Shown here: positions 27,319-35,298 of the stretch, piece by piece
Layout: every line of letters begins with the position of its first letter
How positions within the stretch are numbered: the first letter of the stretch is position 1
Origin: Pokkaliibacter sp046614695
Lineage (GTDB): Bacteria > Pseudomonadota > Gammaproteobacteria > Pseudomonadales > Balneatricaceae
Length of the DNA stretch: 64,000 nt
NCBI RefSeq assembly: GCF_046614695.1
Contig: NZ_JBKKHQ010000021.1
Location: forward strand, 124,001-188,000
Direction: 5' to 3'
Position numbers and translations under genes: made by a program
The notes under the pieces: generated by a model
What the model was told of the DNA's origin: nothing
What the model saw: only the letters and a program-made list of their open reading frames with translations
The model's database searches: none

Positions 27319-28014
27319 CTATTTCTGTCGGGGAGGGGCGTAGCTCAGGTATTTGCTGGTGCCTAACCCAAGGCTGACCAGTGACTCCACCCACTTAAGT
27401 GCCACCTGCACGCCATCAATCACCGGGACATTCAGGTCTTTCTGCAGGGCTTTGGCCCATTTGGCCATACCCGCGCAACCCATCACCAGGCATTCGCTCT
27501 GGTCCTTTTCCAGCAGCGCCAGACCCAGGGTGCGCAAAGTACTGTAACTCTCTGGATCAGATTCCAGTGAAAGCACAGGAATATTGGCCGCGTGGATCCC
27601 GGCACAGCGGCGATCGACGCCATAGCTGCGGGCATTGCGCTCAAGAATATGGATTGAGCGCGGCAGGGTGGTCAGTACCGAATAACGCGCGCTTAACATG
27701 CTGGCGGCATGCATCGCCGCTTCCCCAATACCGAGCACCGGGCCGCTCGCCAGCTCCCGCGCCGCTTCAAGGCCGGTGTCATCAAAGCAGGCGATGACGT
27801 AGCCATCGACCCCCTGAGCCTCACCACGGCGAATTGCCTGCATCAGATGAAAGGCTGCCACAGCCCCATCGCTACTGCCTTCAATACTGGCCACAGAATC
27901 CGGCAGACAAATGACTTCAAGTTCGGTGCCGGGCGCACACAGCGGGCGACACTCGGCCTCCAGCATCGCGGTCATGCTGACGGAGGCGTTGGGATTAATC
28001 ACTTGCAGTTTCAT
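27319..28014 (-). CDS. Aspartate/glutamate/hydantoin racemase family protein
   Basis: 231 residues with the two-Cys racemase layout: VINPNASVSMT at the N-terminus, first catalytic Cys in VIACFDDTGLEAA and second in CLVMGCAGMAKW. The N-terminus and INPN motif fit the hydantoin/allantoin racemase branch better than Glu racemase of cell-wall synthesis. It is the last gene of an operon with an ABC transporter (15 nt after the permease stop), suggesting that the imported compound is a chiral hydantoin, ureide or amino-acid derivative. No hydantoinase or carbamoylase is adjacent. Substrate is inferred only. Confidence 0.83.
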   Translation of the reverse strand: MKLQVINPNASVSMTAMLEAECRPLCAPGTELEVICLPDSVASIEGSSDGAVAAFHLMQAIRRGEAQGVDGYVIACFDDTGLEAARELASGPVLGIGEAAMHAASMLSARYSVLTTLPRSIHILERNARSYGVDRRCAGIHAANIPVLSLESDPESYSTLRTLGLALLEKDQSECLVMGCAGMAKWAKALQKDLNVPVIDGVQVALKWVESLVSLGLGTSKYLSYAPPRQK

Positions 28015-28029
28015 GAACTCAGGCTCCGC

Positions 28030-28851
28030 TCAGTGTGAATGCTGACGCTTGCGGGTCAGGCTCATCAGCAGCACGACCAGAGCAATGATGGTGAAGGAGA
28101 AAATCGTCGTCAGGGTGCCAAGGGCATAGAGCACCGGGGTGGTGACGTTGGTGGTCATGCCGAACAGCTCAAGGGGCAGGGTATTAAAGCTACCGGCGAC
28201 CATCAGGGTGCGGGCAAACTCATCGTAGGACAGGGTCAGGCCAAAGAGCGCCACGCCAAGCAGGCTTGGGGCGATCAGCGGAATGACGATCAGCCGCACC
28301 GTTTGCCAATGGGAGGCGCCCAGATCCCGCGCGGCGGCTTCATAGGCCGGGTTAAAGCGGTTAAAGACGGCGAACATGATCAGCAGGCCAAAGGGCAGCG
28401 TCCAGGTCAGATGCGCGCCGAACGCCGACGAAAACCAGTTCGGCGAGATACCCAGACGATCAAACATCAGACCGATACCAAGGCTGATCAGAATGGAAGG
28501 AATGATCAGACTGGTCAGGGTCAGGTAGAACAGCACCGTGGAACCCGCAAAGCGTCGGCGGTAGGCAAAGCCTGCCATCAGGGAGAACACCAGCGTGCAG
28601 ACCATCACCATCAGGCCGAGCAGCAATGAGCGCAGAAAAGAGCCGCCGAAGTCGCCGACCTGCTGCTCGGTAAAGAGGTTCTTGAACCAGTGCAGGGAGA
28701 CGCCGTTCATCGGGAAAGTCAGGCCGCCGTCCGGTCCCTGAAAAGACAGAATGCCAATGGTCAGGGTCGGGCCGTAAAGGAACAGCATAAAGAGCGCAAA
28801 GACGATGCTCAGAATATAAAAGCTCAGGGGGCGTGAAGAGGTCATGCTCAC
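28030..28851 (-). CDS. ABC transporter permease (PotC-like)
   Basis: 273 residues with six membrane segments and the EAA loop (NPAYEAAARDLGASHWQTVRLIVIPLIAPSLLG) that docks with the ATPase. It resembles the PotC/YdcV type of spermidine/putrescine-family transporters. Its ATG overlaps the stop of the preceding permease gene by 4 nt. It forms the second half of the membrane channel. The cargo of this family ranges from polyamines to amino-acid derivatives, and the adjacent racemase argues for the latter. Confidence 0.88.
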   Translation of the reverse strand: MSMTSSRPLSFYILSIVFALFMLFLYGPTLTIGILSFQGPDGGLTFPMNGVSLHWFKNLFTEQQVGDFGGSFLRSLLLGLMVMVCTLVFSLMAGFAYRRRFAGSTVLFYLTLTSLIIPSILISLGIGLMFDRLGISPNWFSSAFGAHLTWTLPFGLLIMFAVFNRFNPAYEAAARDLGASHWQTVRLIVIPLIAPSLLGVALFGLTLSYDEFARTLMVAGSFNTLPLELFGMTTNVTTPVLYALGTLTTIFSFTIIALVVLLMSLTRKRQHSH

Positions 28852-29702
28852 AGCTCCTTGCGAATATCGACGAGTTTGAACAGCACCGTCAGCATGATCA
28901 GTACTGTCAGCAGCAGGACGATGGCGCTGGCCGCCGCCGCCGGATACTGCAGCAGGGAAATCTCGTTAAAGATGATGACGCCCACCGAAGCGCGAAGACC
29001 GCCGCCCATCAGCCGCACAGTGACGAAATCCCCCATCACCATGGTGATCACGAAAATACTGCCGATCAGAATGCCGGACTTGGAAAGAGGCAGAACGATG
29101 TGCAGCAGAATCTGCCAGGGTTTGGCGCCCGCATCGCGGGCCGCTTCGATGAGTCGGCGGTCGATGCGCATCATGGTGTTGAAGATCGGCGTCACCATAA
29201 ACAGGGTGTACAGGTGCACATAGGCCAGCACGATGGAGAAATCGCTGTAGAGCAAAAAGGTCAGCGGTTCATCAATCAGCCCCATGCCCTGCAGGCCCTG
29301 ATTCACCAGGCCATTACGCCCGAGCAGGGGAATCCAGGAAATCATGCGGATGATGTTCGAGGTAAAAAACGGGATGGTGCAGAGCAGGAAAAGCACCGTC
29401 TGGGCTTTGGTGGAGCGAATGTGAAACGCCAGATAATAGGCGATGGTAAAACCCAGGCCGAAGGTGATCAGCCAGGTCAGAAAGGCATACTGGAAGGTGT
29501 TGAGATAGGCCTTCCAGGTCACCGGTGAGGTGAGCAGATCCTGATAGTTGGTGAGGATAAAGTCCGGGATCAGCAGGAAAGAGTCGTAGTCCCAAAAGCT
29601 GACGACCAGAATCACCAGAATCGGGAAAACCAGAAAACCCATCAGTACGGCGGCCAAAGGCAATGACTGCAAGTGACTGACAGAAAGTACACCGCGACTC
29701 AT
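28848..29702 (-). CDS. ABC transporter permease (PotB-like)
   Basis: 284 residues from ATG 29700-29702, which has GGAGG 5 nt upstream; the longer frame adds 36 unlikely residues covering an intercistronic hairpin. Six membrane segments and an EAA loop (RLIEAARDAGAKPWQILLHIVLPLSKSGIL) mark the PotB/YdcU type. It pairs with the PotC-like permease, which overlaps it by ATGA. A 145-nt spacer separates it from the binding-protein gene. Confidence 0.9.
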   Translation of the reverse strand: MSRGVLSVSHLQSLPLAAVLMGFLVFPILVILVVSFWDYDSFLLIPDFILTNYQDLLTSPVTWKAYLNTFQYAFLTWLITFGLGFTIAYYLAFHIRSTKAQTVLFLLCTIPFFTSNIIRMISWIPLLGRNGLVNQGLQGMGLIDEPLTFLLYSDFSIVLAYVHLYTLFMVTPIFNTMMRIDRRLIEAARDAGAKPWQILLHIVLPLSKSGILIGSIFVITMVMGDFVTVRLMGGGLRASVGVIIFNEISLLQYPAAAASAIVLLLTVLIMLTVLFKLVDIRKEL

Positions 29703-29787
29703 GAAGACCTCCGTGACAAGGGCCGGCGGCAGAGCGCACCGGAAAGTGAACGCATTGAGAGTGAAAAAACGCTGACCAGAAGGGACA

Positions 29788-29817
29788 GTGCGCGGCAGCG
29801 TGGAAGCCACCGCGCAC
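29788..29817 (-). other. Intercistronic stem-loop between binding-protein and permease genes
   Basis: Arms GTGCGCGG and CCGCGCAC with a 14-nt spacer; there is no T-run. The position, just after the binding-protein gene, is where mRNA-protecting hairpins raise the binding-protein:permease ratio in ABC operons. Role inferred. Confidence 0.45.
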
Positions 29818-29846
29818 AGGTTCAGCGTCCGGGGACGCCAGTCTGA

Positions 29847-31196
29847 TCAGGAAACGATGAACTCGTTCCACTTGCGGATCATGTACTTGTTCTCGTCCAT
29901 GACGGAGTTCCAGCAGGCGACATGGCCCATGCGCTCCTCGTAGGAGCCGCCATCACGCACGGCGCCGGCGGTTTCCATGACCTTGCCTTCAGGGCTCAGA
30001 ATATCGCCCTGCGCCGGTTTGCCTTCCATCCAGTAACCCCACTCATCGGCGGACATGAATTTCTGCGCGGTGCTGGGGGCTGCACTGTAATAACCCTGAC
30101 GGTTCAGGTAAGCGCCAACCCAGCCGGACAGATACCAGTCGATGTATTCGTAAGCGGCATCCAGCTCAAGCCCGCTGAGATGCTTGGCCAGACCCAGACC
30201 GCCACCCCAGGCGCGGTAGCCTTCTTTCAGCGGCTGGTATTTACAGGCAATACCACGGCTGCGCACGGCGGCAACGGCGGGTGACCACATGGACTGAATC
30301 ACCACTTCGCCCGAGGCCATCAGGTTGACGGACTCATCGAAGGACTTCCAGAAGGCGCGGAACTGGCCGTTTTTCTTGGCTTCCATCAGCATGGCGATGG
30401 TCTGGTCGATTTCATCGCGGGTCATGTTGCCCTTGTCGCCGTACTTAATCTTGCCGGATGCCTCGGCGATCATCGCCGCATCCATGATGCCGATGGCAGG
30501 AATATTCAGAATCGAGGCACGGCCTTTGAACGCAGGGTCCATGATGTCAGCCCAGCTGGTGATTTCACGGCCGACCAGATCCGGACGGATACCCAGTGTG
30601 TCAGCGTTATAAATGGTGGGGATCAGGGTCATCCACTGGGTGGGGCTTTTGGCAAAGGTTTTGGAATCCTGACTTTCCACGAAACCAACGGTATGGGGAG
30701 CCGTACCCTGCGCGATCTGGCTGTCCGGGGTCAGCTTGCCGGTGATAAACAGCGGGGAAATCTTGTCGAAATTCTTCAGGCGCTGCACATCCATCGGCTG
30801 CATGACACCGGCAGGAAAGACTTTCTTGCAGATCCAGTATTCGATATCCGCGATGTCGTAAGAGTTCGGCTGAGTCACCGCACGCTGTGCCACCGCATCG
30901 GAATCCAGCGCGGTCAGCTGCAGATTGATGCCGAGGTCTTCCTTGGCTTTCTTGGCAATATCGTTGAGGTTGGAGACGCCGGTCCCGAACTGACGCAGGG
31001 TGACGTTCTTGATGTTTTGTGCCCAGATCATCGGGAAGCCGGTGATCGCACCTGAGCCCACAGCAGCGGCAGAAGCGGCGCCCGCGGCTTTGATCAGGCC
31101 GCGACGGCTAAGGACCGGGCCGGATGAGGTGGACGTGGCCTCGGCAGAAGCCGGAGTTGAAGCCTGGGATGAGGGTTCGTCGTACTGCTGCGTCAT
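29847..31196 (-). CDS. ABC transporter substrate-binding protein (PotD-like), Tat signal after a long leader
   Basis: 449 residues. The first ~28 are Ser/Thr/Pro/Ala-rich and polar; then comes a twin-arginine motif (LSRRGLIKAAG) and a weakly hydrophobic core ending near MIWAQ. The mature domain shows PotD-type segments such as GREITSWADIMDPAFKGRAS and VVIQSMWSPAVAAVRSRGI. It captures the substrate in the periplasm. The leader before the RR is unusually long for a Tat substrate; no later Met precedes the RR motif, so the start stands. It lies 22 nt downstream of the ATPase gene in the five-gene operon. Confidence 0.88.
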   Translation of the reverse strand: MTQQYDEPSSQASTPASAEATSTSSGPVLSRRGLIKAAGAASAAAVGSGAITGFPMIWAQNIKNVTLRQFGTGVSNLNDIAKKAKEDLGINLQLTALDSDAVAQRAVTQPNSYDIADIEYWICKKVFPAGVMQPMDVQRLKNFDKISPLFITGKLTPDSQIAQGTAPHTVGFVESQDSKTFAKSPTQWMTLIPTIYNADTLGIRPDLVGREITSWADIMDPAFKGRASILNIPAIGIMDAAMIAEASGKIKYGDKGNMTRDEIDQTIAMLMEAKKNGQFRAFWKSFDESVNLMASGEVVIQSMWSPAVAAVRSRGIACKYQPLKEGYRAWGGGLGLAKHLSGLELDAAYEYIDWYLSGWVGAYLNRQGYYSAAPSTAQKFMSADEWGYWMEGKPAQGDILSPEGKVMETAGAVRDGGSYEERMGHVACWNSVMDENKYMIRKWNEFIVS

Positions 31197-31217
31197 GGTG
31201 CGATCTCCAAGGTTGAT

Positions 31218-32327
31218 TTAGGCGAGGTGCTGCTGAAACAGGTTGATGTGCTCGGCCTTCCAGCCCAGCACCACGGCATCGCCGCATTGCAGTGGCCACT
31301 GGCCACAGTCCCGTTCGGGAAGGTATGCCATCAGGCTTTCGCCGCTGGCGGTGGTGCATTCCACATAGAGAAACGCACCTTGAAACTCGATATCCCTGAT
31401 AGTCGCTGGCAGGCTGAACTCGTGTTCCAGCGCATCGCCGGGCAGCGCCAAAGCAAGGTGGTCGCAACGGACCGAGAATGACAGTGCATCGCCGGGCTGG
31501 ATGTCGCTGCTGACCTGGTTGTCGGTAATCCAGCCGCCGGTGTTGTCATCCAGTTCCAGACGAATTCGTCCCGCCTGAGACTGGCCAAGGCGACCCTGCA
31601 GCAGATTATGACCACCAATAAACTGGGCCACGAAAGGCGTTGCCGGGCGTTCAAACAGGGTGCGTGGCGGGGCAATCTGGCGGATCTTTCCGCCTTCCAT
31701 CACCACTGCAATGTCCGCCAGTGCGAAGGCTTCTTCCTGCGAATGGGTCACGTGAACAAAGGTCAGCCCGAGCTTCTGCTGAATGGCCTTGAGCTCTTTG
31801 CGCATCTTGATGCGAAGAAAGGGGTCGAGGGCCGAAAGTGGCTCATCCAGCAGGACCACATCGGGTTCGGTAATGAGTGCGCGTGCCAGGGCGACACGTT
31901 GCTGCTGGCCGCCGGAAAGCTGCTCGGGAAAGCTCTCGGCGAAGTCCTGCATGTTCACCAGTGCCAGCAGTTCGCGGGCACGATCCTGACGCTCGCTCTT
32001 TTTCATCCCGGCGATACGCAGGCCAAAGGCGACATTATCGAGACAGTTCATGTGGGGAAAAAGCGCGTAGCTCTGGAACATCATCGCTGTGCCGCGCTGA
32101 GTCGGGGAGAAGTCGGTGACGTTGCGGTTATCCATCAGGATATCGCCCTCGCTCACAGACTCATGACCAGCCAGCATGCGCAAGGTGGTGCTCTTGCCAC
32201 AGCCACTTGGCCCCAGCAGACACACATAGGCACCGCTGGGGATGCGAAGGTTCACATCCATGACGGCGGGGCGGTTTCCGTAGTTCTTATGCACCGAGAC
32301 CAGCTCGACCTGACCTTTTCCTGGCAT
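31218..32327 (-). CDS. ABC transporter ATP-binding protein (PotA-like)
   Basis: 369 residues from ATG 32325-32327 with GGAAAG 6 nt upstream; the longer frame adds a spurious hydrophobic start. Motifs in order: Walker A GPSGCGKST, Q-loop MFQSYALFPHM, signature LSGGQQQRVALARAL, Walker B VVLLDEPLSALD and switch His in VTHSQEEAF, then a TOBE-type C-terminal domain. It powers the transporter and is the first gene of the operon, just downstream of two operator-like palindromes. Confidence 0.93.
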   Translation of the reverse strand: MPGKGQVELVSVHKNYGNRPAVMDVNLRIPSGAYVCLLGPSGCGKSTTLRMLAGHESVSEGDILMDNRNVTDFSPTQRGTAMMFQSYALFPHMNCLDNVAFGLRIAGMKKSERQDRARELLALVNMQDFAESFPEQLSGGQQQRVALARALITEPDVVLLDEPLSALDPFLRIKMRKELKAIQQKLGLTFVHVTHSQEEAFALADIAVVMEGGKIRQIAPPRTLFERPATPFVAQFIGGHNLLQGRLGQSQAGRIRLELDDNTGGWITDNQVSSDIQPGDALSFSVRCDHLALALPGDALEHEFSLPATIRDIEFQGAFLYVECTTASGESLMAYLPERDCGQWPLQCGDAVVLGWKAEHINLFQQHLA

Positions 32328-32341
32328 GACGGCTTTCCAGA

Positions 32342-32352
32342 TTGCTAACAAT
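32342..32352. promoter_or_regulatory. Operator-like site 1 (GntR/FCD type)
   Basis: TTGCTAACAAT lies 15 nt upstream of the ATPase start. It matches the TNGTNNNACNA-like pattern of FCD-type GntR operators on the other strand and is an exact inverted copy of the site at 32362-32372. Confidence 0.6.
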
Positions 32353-32361
32353 ATGAAAACG

Positions 32362-32372
32362 ATTGTTAGCAA
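32362..32372. promoter_or_regulatory. Operator-like site 2 (GntR/FCD type)
   Basis: ATTGTTAGCAA, exact inverse of site 1 with a 9-nt spacer. The centres are 20 nt apart, about two helical turns, which suits co-operative binding of two dimers. Confidence 0.6.
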
Positions 32373-32467
32373 CGCCTGTGCCACTTATTCAGTGAAATGG
32401 CCATGCGGCTTCTATTGAAAATAAACCTTATGGTTTGAAAATAGTCCTAAACACCGGAGTTTACTGG

Positions 32468-32484
32468 TTTTGTTTGAAACAAAA
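32468..32484. repeat. AT-rich perfect palindrome
   Basis: TTTTGTTT-G-AAACAAAA: 8-bp arms around one base, in the spacer between the ABC operon and the GntR gene. It is a different sequence from the GntR-type sites. Confidence 0.4.
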
Positions 32485-32634
32485 GTTTCTCACCAAGGCT
32501 GCCATACTCGGCTGATTTTGGCGTGAAAGTGAGTTTTTTACTGGTTTGCGTTGTTCTTATGAGGGAAAAACAGCCAGACTCTCTTGAAACTGAAACGCAA
32601 AGTGAACAAAAAAAGCGCAACCTGCAGACGTGGG

Positions 32635-32650
32635 TGCACGATATCGTGCA
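32635..32650. repeat. Perfect 16-bp palindrome TGCACGATATCGTGCA
   Basis: Fully symmetric site about 75 nt upstream of the GntR start, without a T-run. Likely a binding site for a second regulator or a dimeric activator. Confidence 0.45.
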
Positions 32651-32690
32651 AGGTGTTTCCATGCTGGCAACGCTGTGATGGGTTTGCTAG

Positions 32691-32702
32691 ATTGTTAACA
32701 AT
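32691..32702. promoter_or_regulatory. Operator-like site 3 before the GntR gene
   Basis: ATTGTTAACAAT is a perfect 12-bp palindrome, 23 nt before the ATG. It differs from sites 1 and 2 by one base in the core, which points to autoregulation plus control of the divergent ABC operon. Confidence 0.62.
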
Positions 32703-32725
32703 TTTTCGTCTCTGGAGAGTTCAGC

Positions 32726-33415
32726 ATGAGCCGTGCCGCCGATGAAGTGCAACGTCTCTACAGCGCGTTATATGACGCGATTGTTGAGCAGCGTTTGCCG
32801 CCAGGTACGCGGCTGACGGAACTTAATCTGGTTGAGGTGTTCAAGGCGAATCGCAATCATGTGCGTGCGGCACTGCGGGATCTGGCGCATCTGAAACTGG
32901 TGCGCATCGAAATGAACCGCGGCGCTTTTGTGGAAGAACCCTCACCTGAGCAGGCCAAGGATGTATTTGCGGCGCGGCGGGTGGTGGAAAAAGCCATTAT
33001 TGAGCAGGCCGTCGCGCGTCTGAGTGCACGTGATAAAAAAGCCATTCAGGCCCACATCAGCAAAGAAGATGCGCTGGGACATGATCCCGCCAAGCCCGAA
33101 TTCATCCGTTTATCCGGGGAGTTTCATCGCATGCTGGCGCGTATTGCCGGGAATCAGGTGCTGGCGGACATGCTCGACAGCCTGATTGCCCGCAGCTCTC
33201 TGATCATCGCCCTGTATGAAGTGCGAAGCGGCGTGCAGTGCTCACATGATGAGCACCACATTCTGGCTCAGGCGATCCTTCAGCAGGATGCACCGACTGC
33301 GATTCAGGCGATGGAGCAGCACCTTATCGCGATCGAGCAACGCCTGAAGCTGGGGCCGAGAGAGGAAAGTCAGGTGGATCTGTTTGAAGTCTTCGGCGAC
33401 ATGGGCAGCCGCTAG
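32726..33415 (+). CDS. GntR family regulator, FCD subfamily
   Basis: 229 residues; GGAGAG precedes the ATG. The N-terminal winged helix is clear (LYDAIVEQRLPPGTRLTELNLVEVF, NRNHVRAALRDLAHLKLVRIE) and the C-terminal part is the all-helical FCD effector domain, with metal-ligand candidates Asp and His in the EFHRMLARIAGN and DEHHILAQAI segments. FCD regulators usually repress catabolic or uptake genes until a carboxylate ligand binds. It is divergent from the ABC/racemase operon and three matching sites lie in the shared spacer, so that operon is the obvious target. Confidence 0.9.
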   Translation: MSRAADEVQRLYSALYDAIVEQRLPPGTRLTELNLVEVFKANRNHVRAALRDLAHLKLVRIEMNRGAFVEEPSPEQAKDVFAARRVVEKAIIEQAVARLSARDKKAIQAHISKEDALGHDPAKPEFIRLSGEFHRMLARIAGNQVLADMLDSLIARSSLIIALYEVRSGVQCSHDEHHILAQAILQQDAPTAIQAMEQHLIAIEQRLKLGPREESQVDLFEVFGDMGSR

Positions 33416-33550
33416 CTTGCCGTTTTCACGCCGCCTGAAAAACCAAAGCGATAGCCCGATTAACAGGCCGGTCAGCACGGCCACCATTAAAAAGCCGATA
33501 ACGGCCAAACGATAGGCGATGGACGCCTGTTTACATTCCTTGTCAGTCAT
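33242..33550 (-). CDS. Possible small membrane protein overlapping the GntR gene
   Basis: A 102-codon frame whose first ~45 residues lie in the intergenic stretch and look real: a polar start with two acidic residues, one membrane segment (LAVIGFLMVAVLTGLLIGLSLWFF) and a stop-transfer RRR. The remaining ~57 residues are read antisense to the 3' end of the GntR gene and may only be a shadow. A weak GGGA precedes the ATG. It could be a genuine small membrane protein with an overlapping tail. Low certainty. Confidence 0.35.
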   Translation of the reverse strand: MTDKECKQASIAYRLAVIGFLMVAVLTGLLIGLSLWFFRRRENGKLAAAHVAEDFKQIHLTFLSRPQLQALLDRDKVLLHRLNRSRCILLKDRLSQNVVLIM

Positions 33551-33596
33551 CTTCCCAGATTCCTTTCATTACGTGATGGGGCATGATTAGTGCGAA

Positions 33597-34133
33597 CTAG
33601 GTGCGCTGGGCTTTTCCCGCGAACGCTGCATAACTGATCCCGGCGATAGCGCCGGCAATATGAGACTCAAAGGATACGCCGCTCTGCGGAACGAAACCGA
33701 TAATCCAACCGCCGTACAGAAACAGCGTGACCGCTGCGAGCAACCAATCCTTCAGGCTGCGCCGATACCACGCCCGGCCCAGCAATAAGCCCCACAAGCC
33801 AAACAACCAGCCACTGGCGCCGATATGAATCGCCGAACGACCAAAAAGCCACACCAAGGCGCCTTCCACCAGAATGATCCAGATACTGGCCCGAATAAAC
33901 TCCCGCCGCGAGTCCAGCACCACCAGCGAACCCAGCACAGCAAAGCCGCCGAGATTCCCCAGACAATGCTGCCAACTGCCATGTAACCAAGGCGAAAACA
34001 AAATACCGGGAATACCACTCAAGGTACGAGGAACCAATCCCCACTGGTTAAGGGAGTAATGGGTCAGGGTATTGACCAGTTGAAGAGCCAGCATAATAAG
34101 CAGCGTGCTGGTTAGGAGTTTTAGGTTGTTCAC
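33597..34133 (-). CDS. Rhomboid family intramembrane serine protease
   Basis: 178 residues, six membrane segments, a minimal rhomboid core. The family marks are the HGSWQHCLGNLGG segment (His and Asn of the oxyanion region), the catalytic Ser in IHIGASGWLFGLWG and the catalytic His in FESHIAGAIAG. It cleaves membrane segments of other proteins within the inner membrane; its target is unknown. It borders the accessory island on its left side and faces away from the GntR gene. Confidence 0.9.
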   Translation of the reverse strand: MNNLKLLTSTLLIMLALQLVNTLTHYSLNQWGLVPRTLSGIPGILFSPWLHGSWQHCLGNLGGFAVLGSLVVLDSRREFIRASIWIILVEGALVWLFGRSAIHIGASGWLFGLWGLLLGRAWYRRSLKDWLLAAVTLFLYGGWIIGFVPQSGVSFESHIAGAIAGISYAAFAGKAQRT

Positions 34134-34597
34134 TGTTAGAGATTACTCATTGCAATATTTATAATTTTCGGCGCTAATCTTGATGCTGTAGTTTTCGTTA
34201 AAAAATATGCTGGGAAGTGATTGTATAGACTGTTAGGAGGATATGAAACTTAGTTATTTCTATTGATGGTTATTTTTATTTTAAATAAAACGCCCTTATA
34301 TATTAGGTTAGAAAACTATAAGGCGTATGCATCATCCCGCTAAAGGCAAAAACCTGTCATAATAAGTATCCGCCCATAATAGAAAAGGAATGTAATCCGG
34401 TGTTGACTGGATTATTCGCCTGCCACCATTACCATTATATGAAAGATTAAGAATAAAGCCTTACTATTGATAAAAGCAGTATCGAACCATCGGCTATGTA
34501 AGTGCCTGGAATTTAGACATCCTGAAGTAGTGTTCAAGGAATGCCTTCAGGGTATTGAGGCGAGTGTCGTAATTCAGATTTGAGTTCGCAGCTTGAA
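34134..34597. other. AT-rich intergenic region
   Basis: About 460 nt, clearly lower in GC than the flanks, without a credible gene or RNA. A short imperfect hairpin (AATCCGG/CTGGATT near 34395) lies downstream of the SseB-like gene. It marks the edge of the foreign-looking island. Confidence 0.5.
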
Positions 34598-34960
34598 TTA
34601 AGCATCGATGATGTTTAGCGCCTTTACAATAGTCTCTTTCTGTAGCGCAACCCAGTATTCATCTTGATTTTCAATAACAATGCCATCTAAATGGTTCATT
34701 CTGGCTATCATTCTGAAAACTTTCTCACCATTCATTCCTGCATAAGGCTTGTTAAGTTTGCTATTTTCTTTCTCTGTATAAAATAGAGCTAGCTTTAAAT
34801 TATCTTTATTTTTTACATATGGTAGAACTGTCTGTCCATCTTCTGTTTTCCCTACATTAAAGAAAACTTCCGACTTCATGAATTTGCTAATTACTTCAAT
34901 GTAGTTTTCGTTTTTATTTTCTTTAGAGGTTAACTCAATAAGATTTTTTAAATTGCTCAT
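34598..34960 (-). CDS. AT-rich orphan gene, SseB-N-like protein
   Basis: 120 residues rich in Lys, Asn and Glu, unlike the Ala/Gln-rich proteins of the core genome. The order of segments (a strand-rich start with TVLPYVKNKDNLKLALFYTEKE, then GMNGEKVFRMIARM, then GIVIENQDEYWVALQ) recalls SseB N-terminal domain proteins, several of which occur in toxin-immunity neighbourhoods. It lies at the distal end of the Rhs cassette string on the same strand, so a stranded immunity gene is possible. No toxin precedes it now. Similarity is weak and function unassigned. Confidence 0.5.
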   Translation of the reverse strand: MSNLKNLIELTSKENKNENYIEVISKFMKSEVFFNVGKTEDGQTVLPYVKNKDNLKLALFYTEKENSKLNKPYAGMNGEKVFRMIARMNHLDGIVIENQDEYWVALQKETIVKALNIIDA

Positions 34961-35120
34961 TAGTAATTTCCATATCGATGGATAAATTTTATTGATTTAT
35001 TGTCTATTACTCCATCTACAGGCTTTGTTGTAAAAAACGAAACAGGTTCACGTACTACAAAATGAAGGCATGAATAAGCATGCTTCCCGAAGTACAAAAT
35101 AATGAATTGGAAGTCCTACA

Positions 35121-35145
35121 ACACGCGCGCTCAAAGCGCGCGTGT
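35121..35145. repeat. GC-rich inverted repeat
   Basis: Arms ACACGCGCGCT and AGCGCGCGTGT, 11 bp each and exact, with a 3-nt CAA loop. No T-run follows on either strand, so it is not a standard terminator. Confidence 0.6.
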
Positions 35146-35242
35146 CATGGATGATCTGGCTGAACCGAGAAATGACCCGGCACTGAACGCCACGCGGTCA
35201 GCGTGAACGCACACAGCTCTTCAGCGATGCGACCATTCAGTT

Positions 35243-35298
35243 CTGTCTAACTGTCTAACTGTCTAACTGTCTAACTGTCTAACTGTCTAACTGTCAAA
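35243..35298. repeat. 8-bp tandem repeat, unit CTGTCTAA
   Basis: Six exact copies (35243-35290) and a seventh diverging copy CTGTCAAA, which is also the start of the rhs-derived segment. It probably grew by slippage from the rhs sequence at the junction. Confidence 0.85.

Noticed and set aside
35243..35298. Possible CRISPR array
   Set aside because: The repeats are 8-bp head-to-tail units without spacers, and no cas gene is present.
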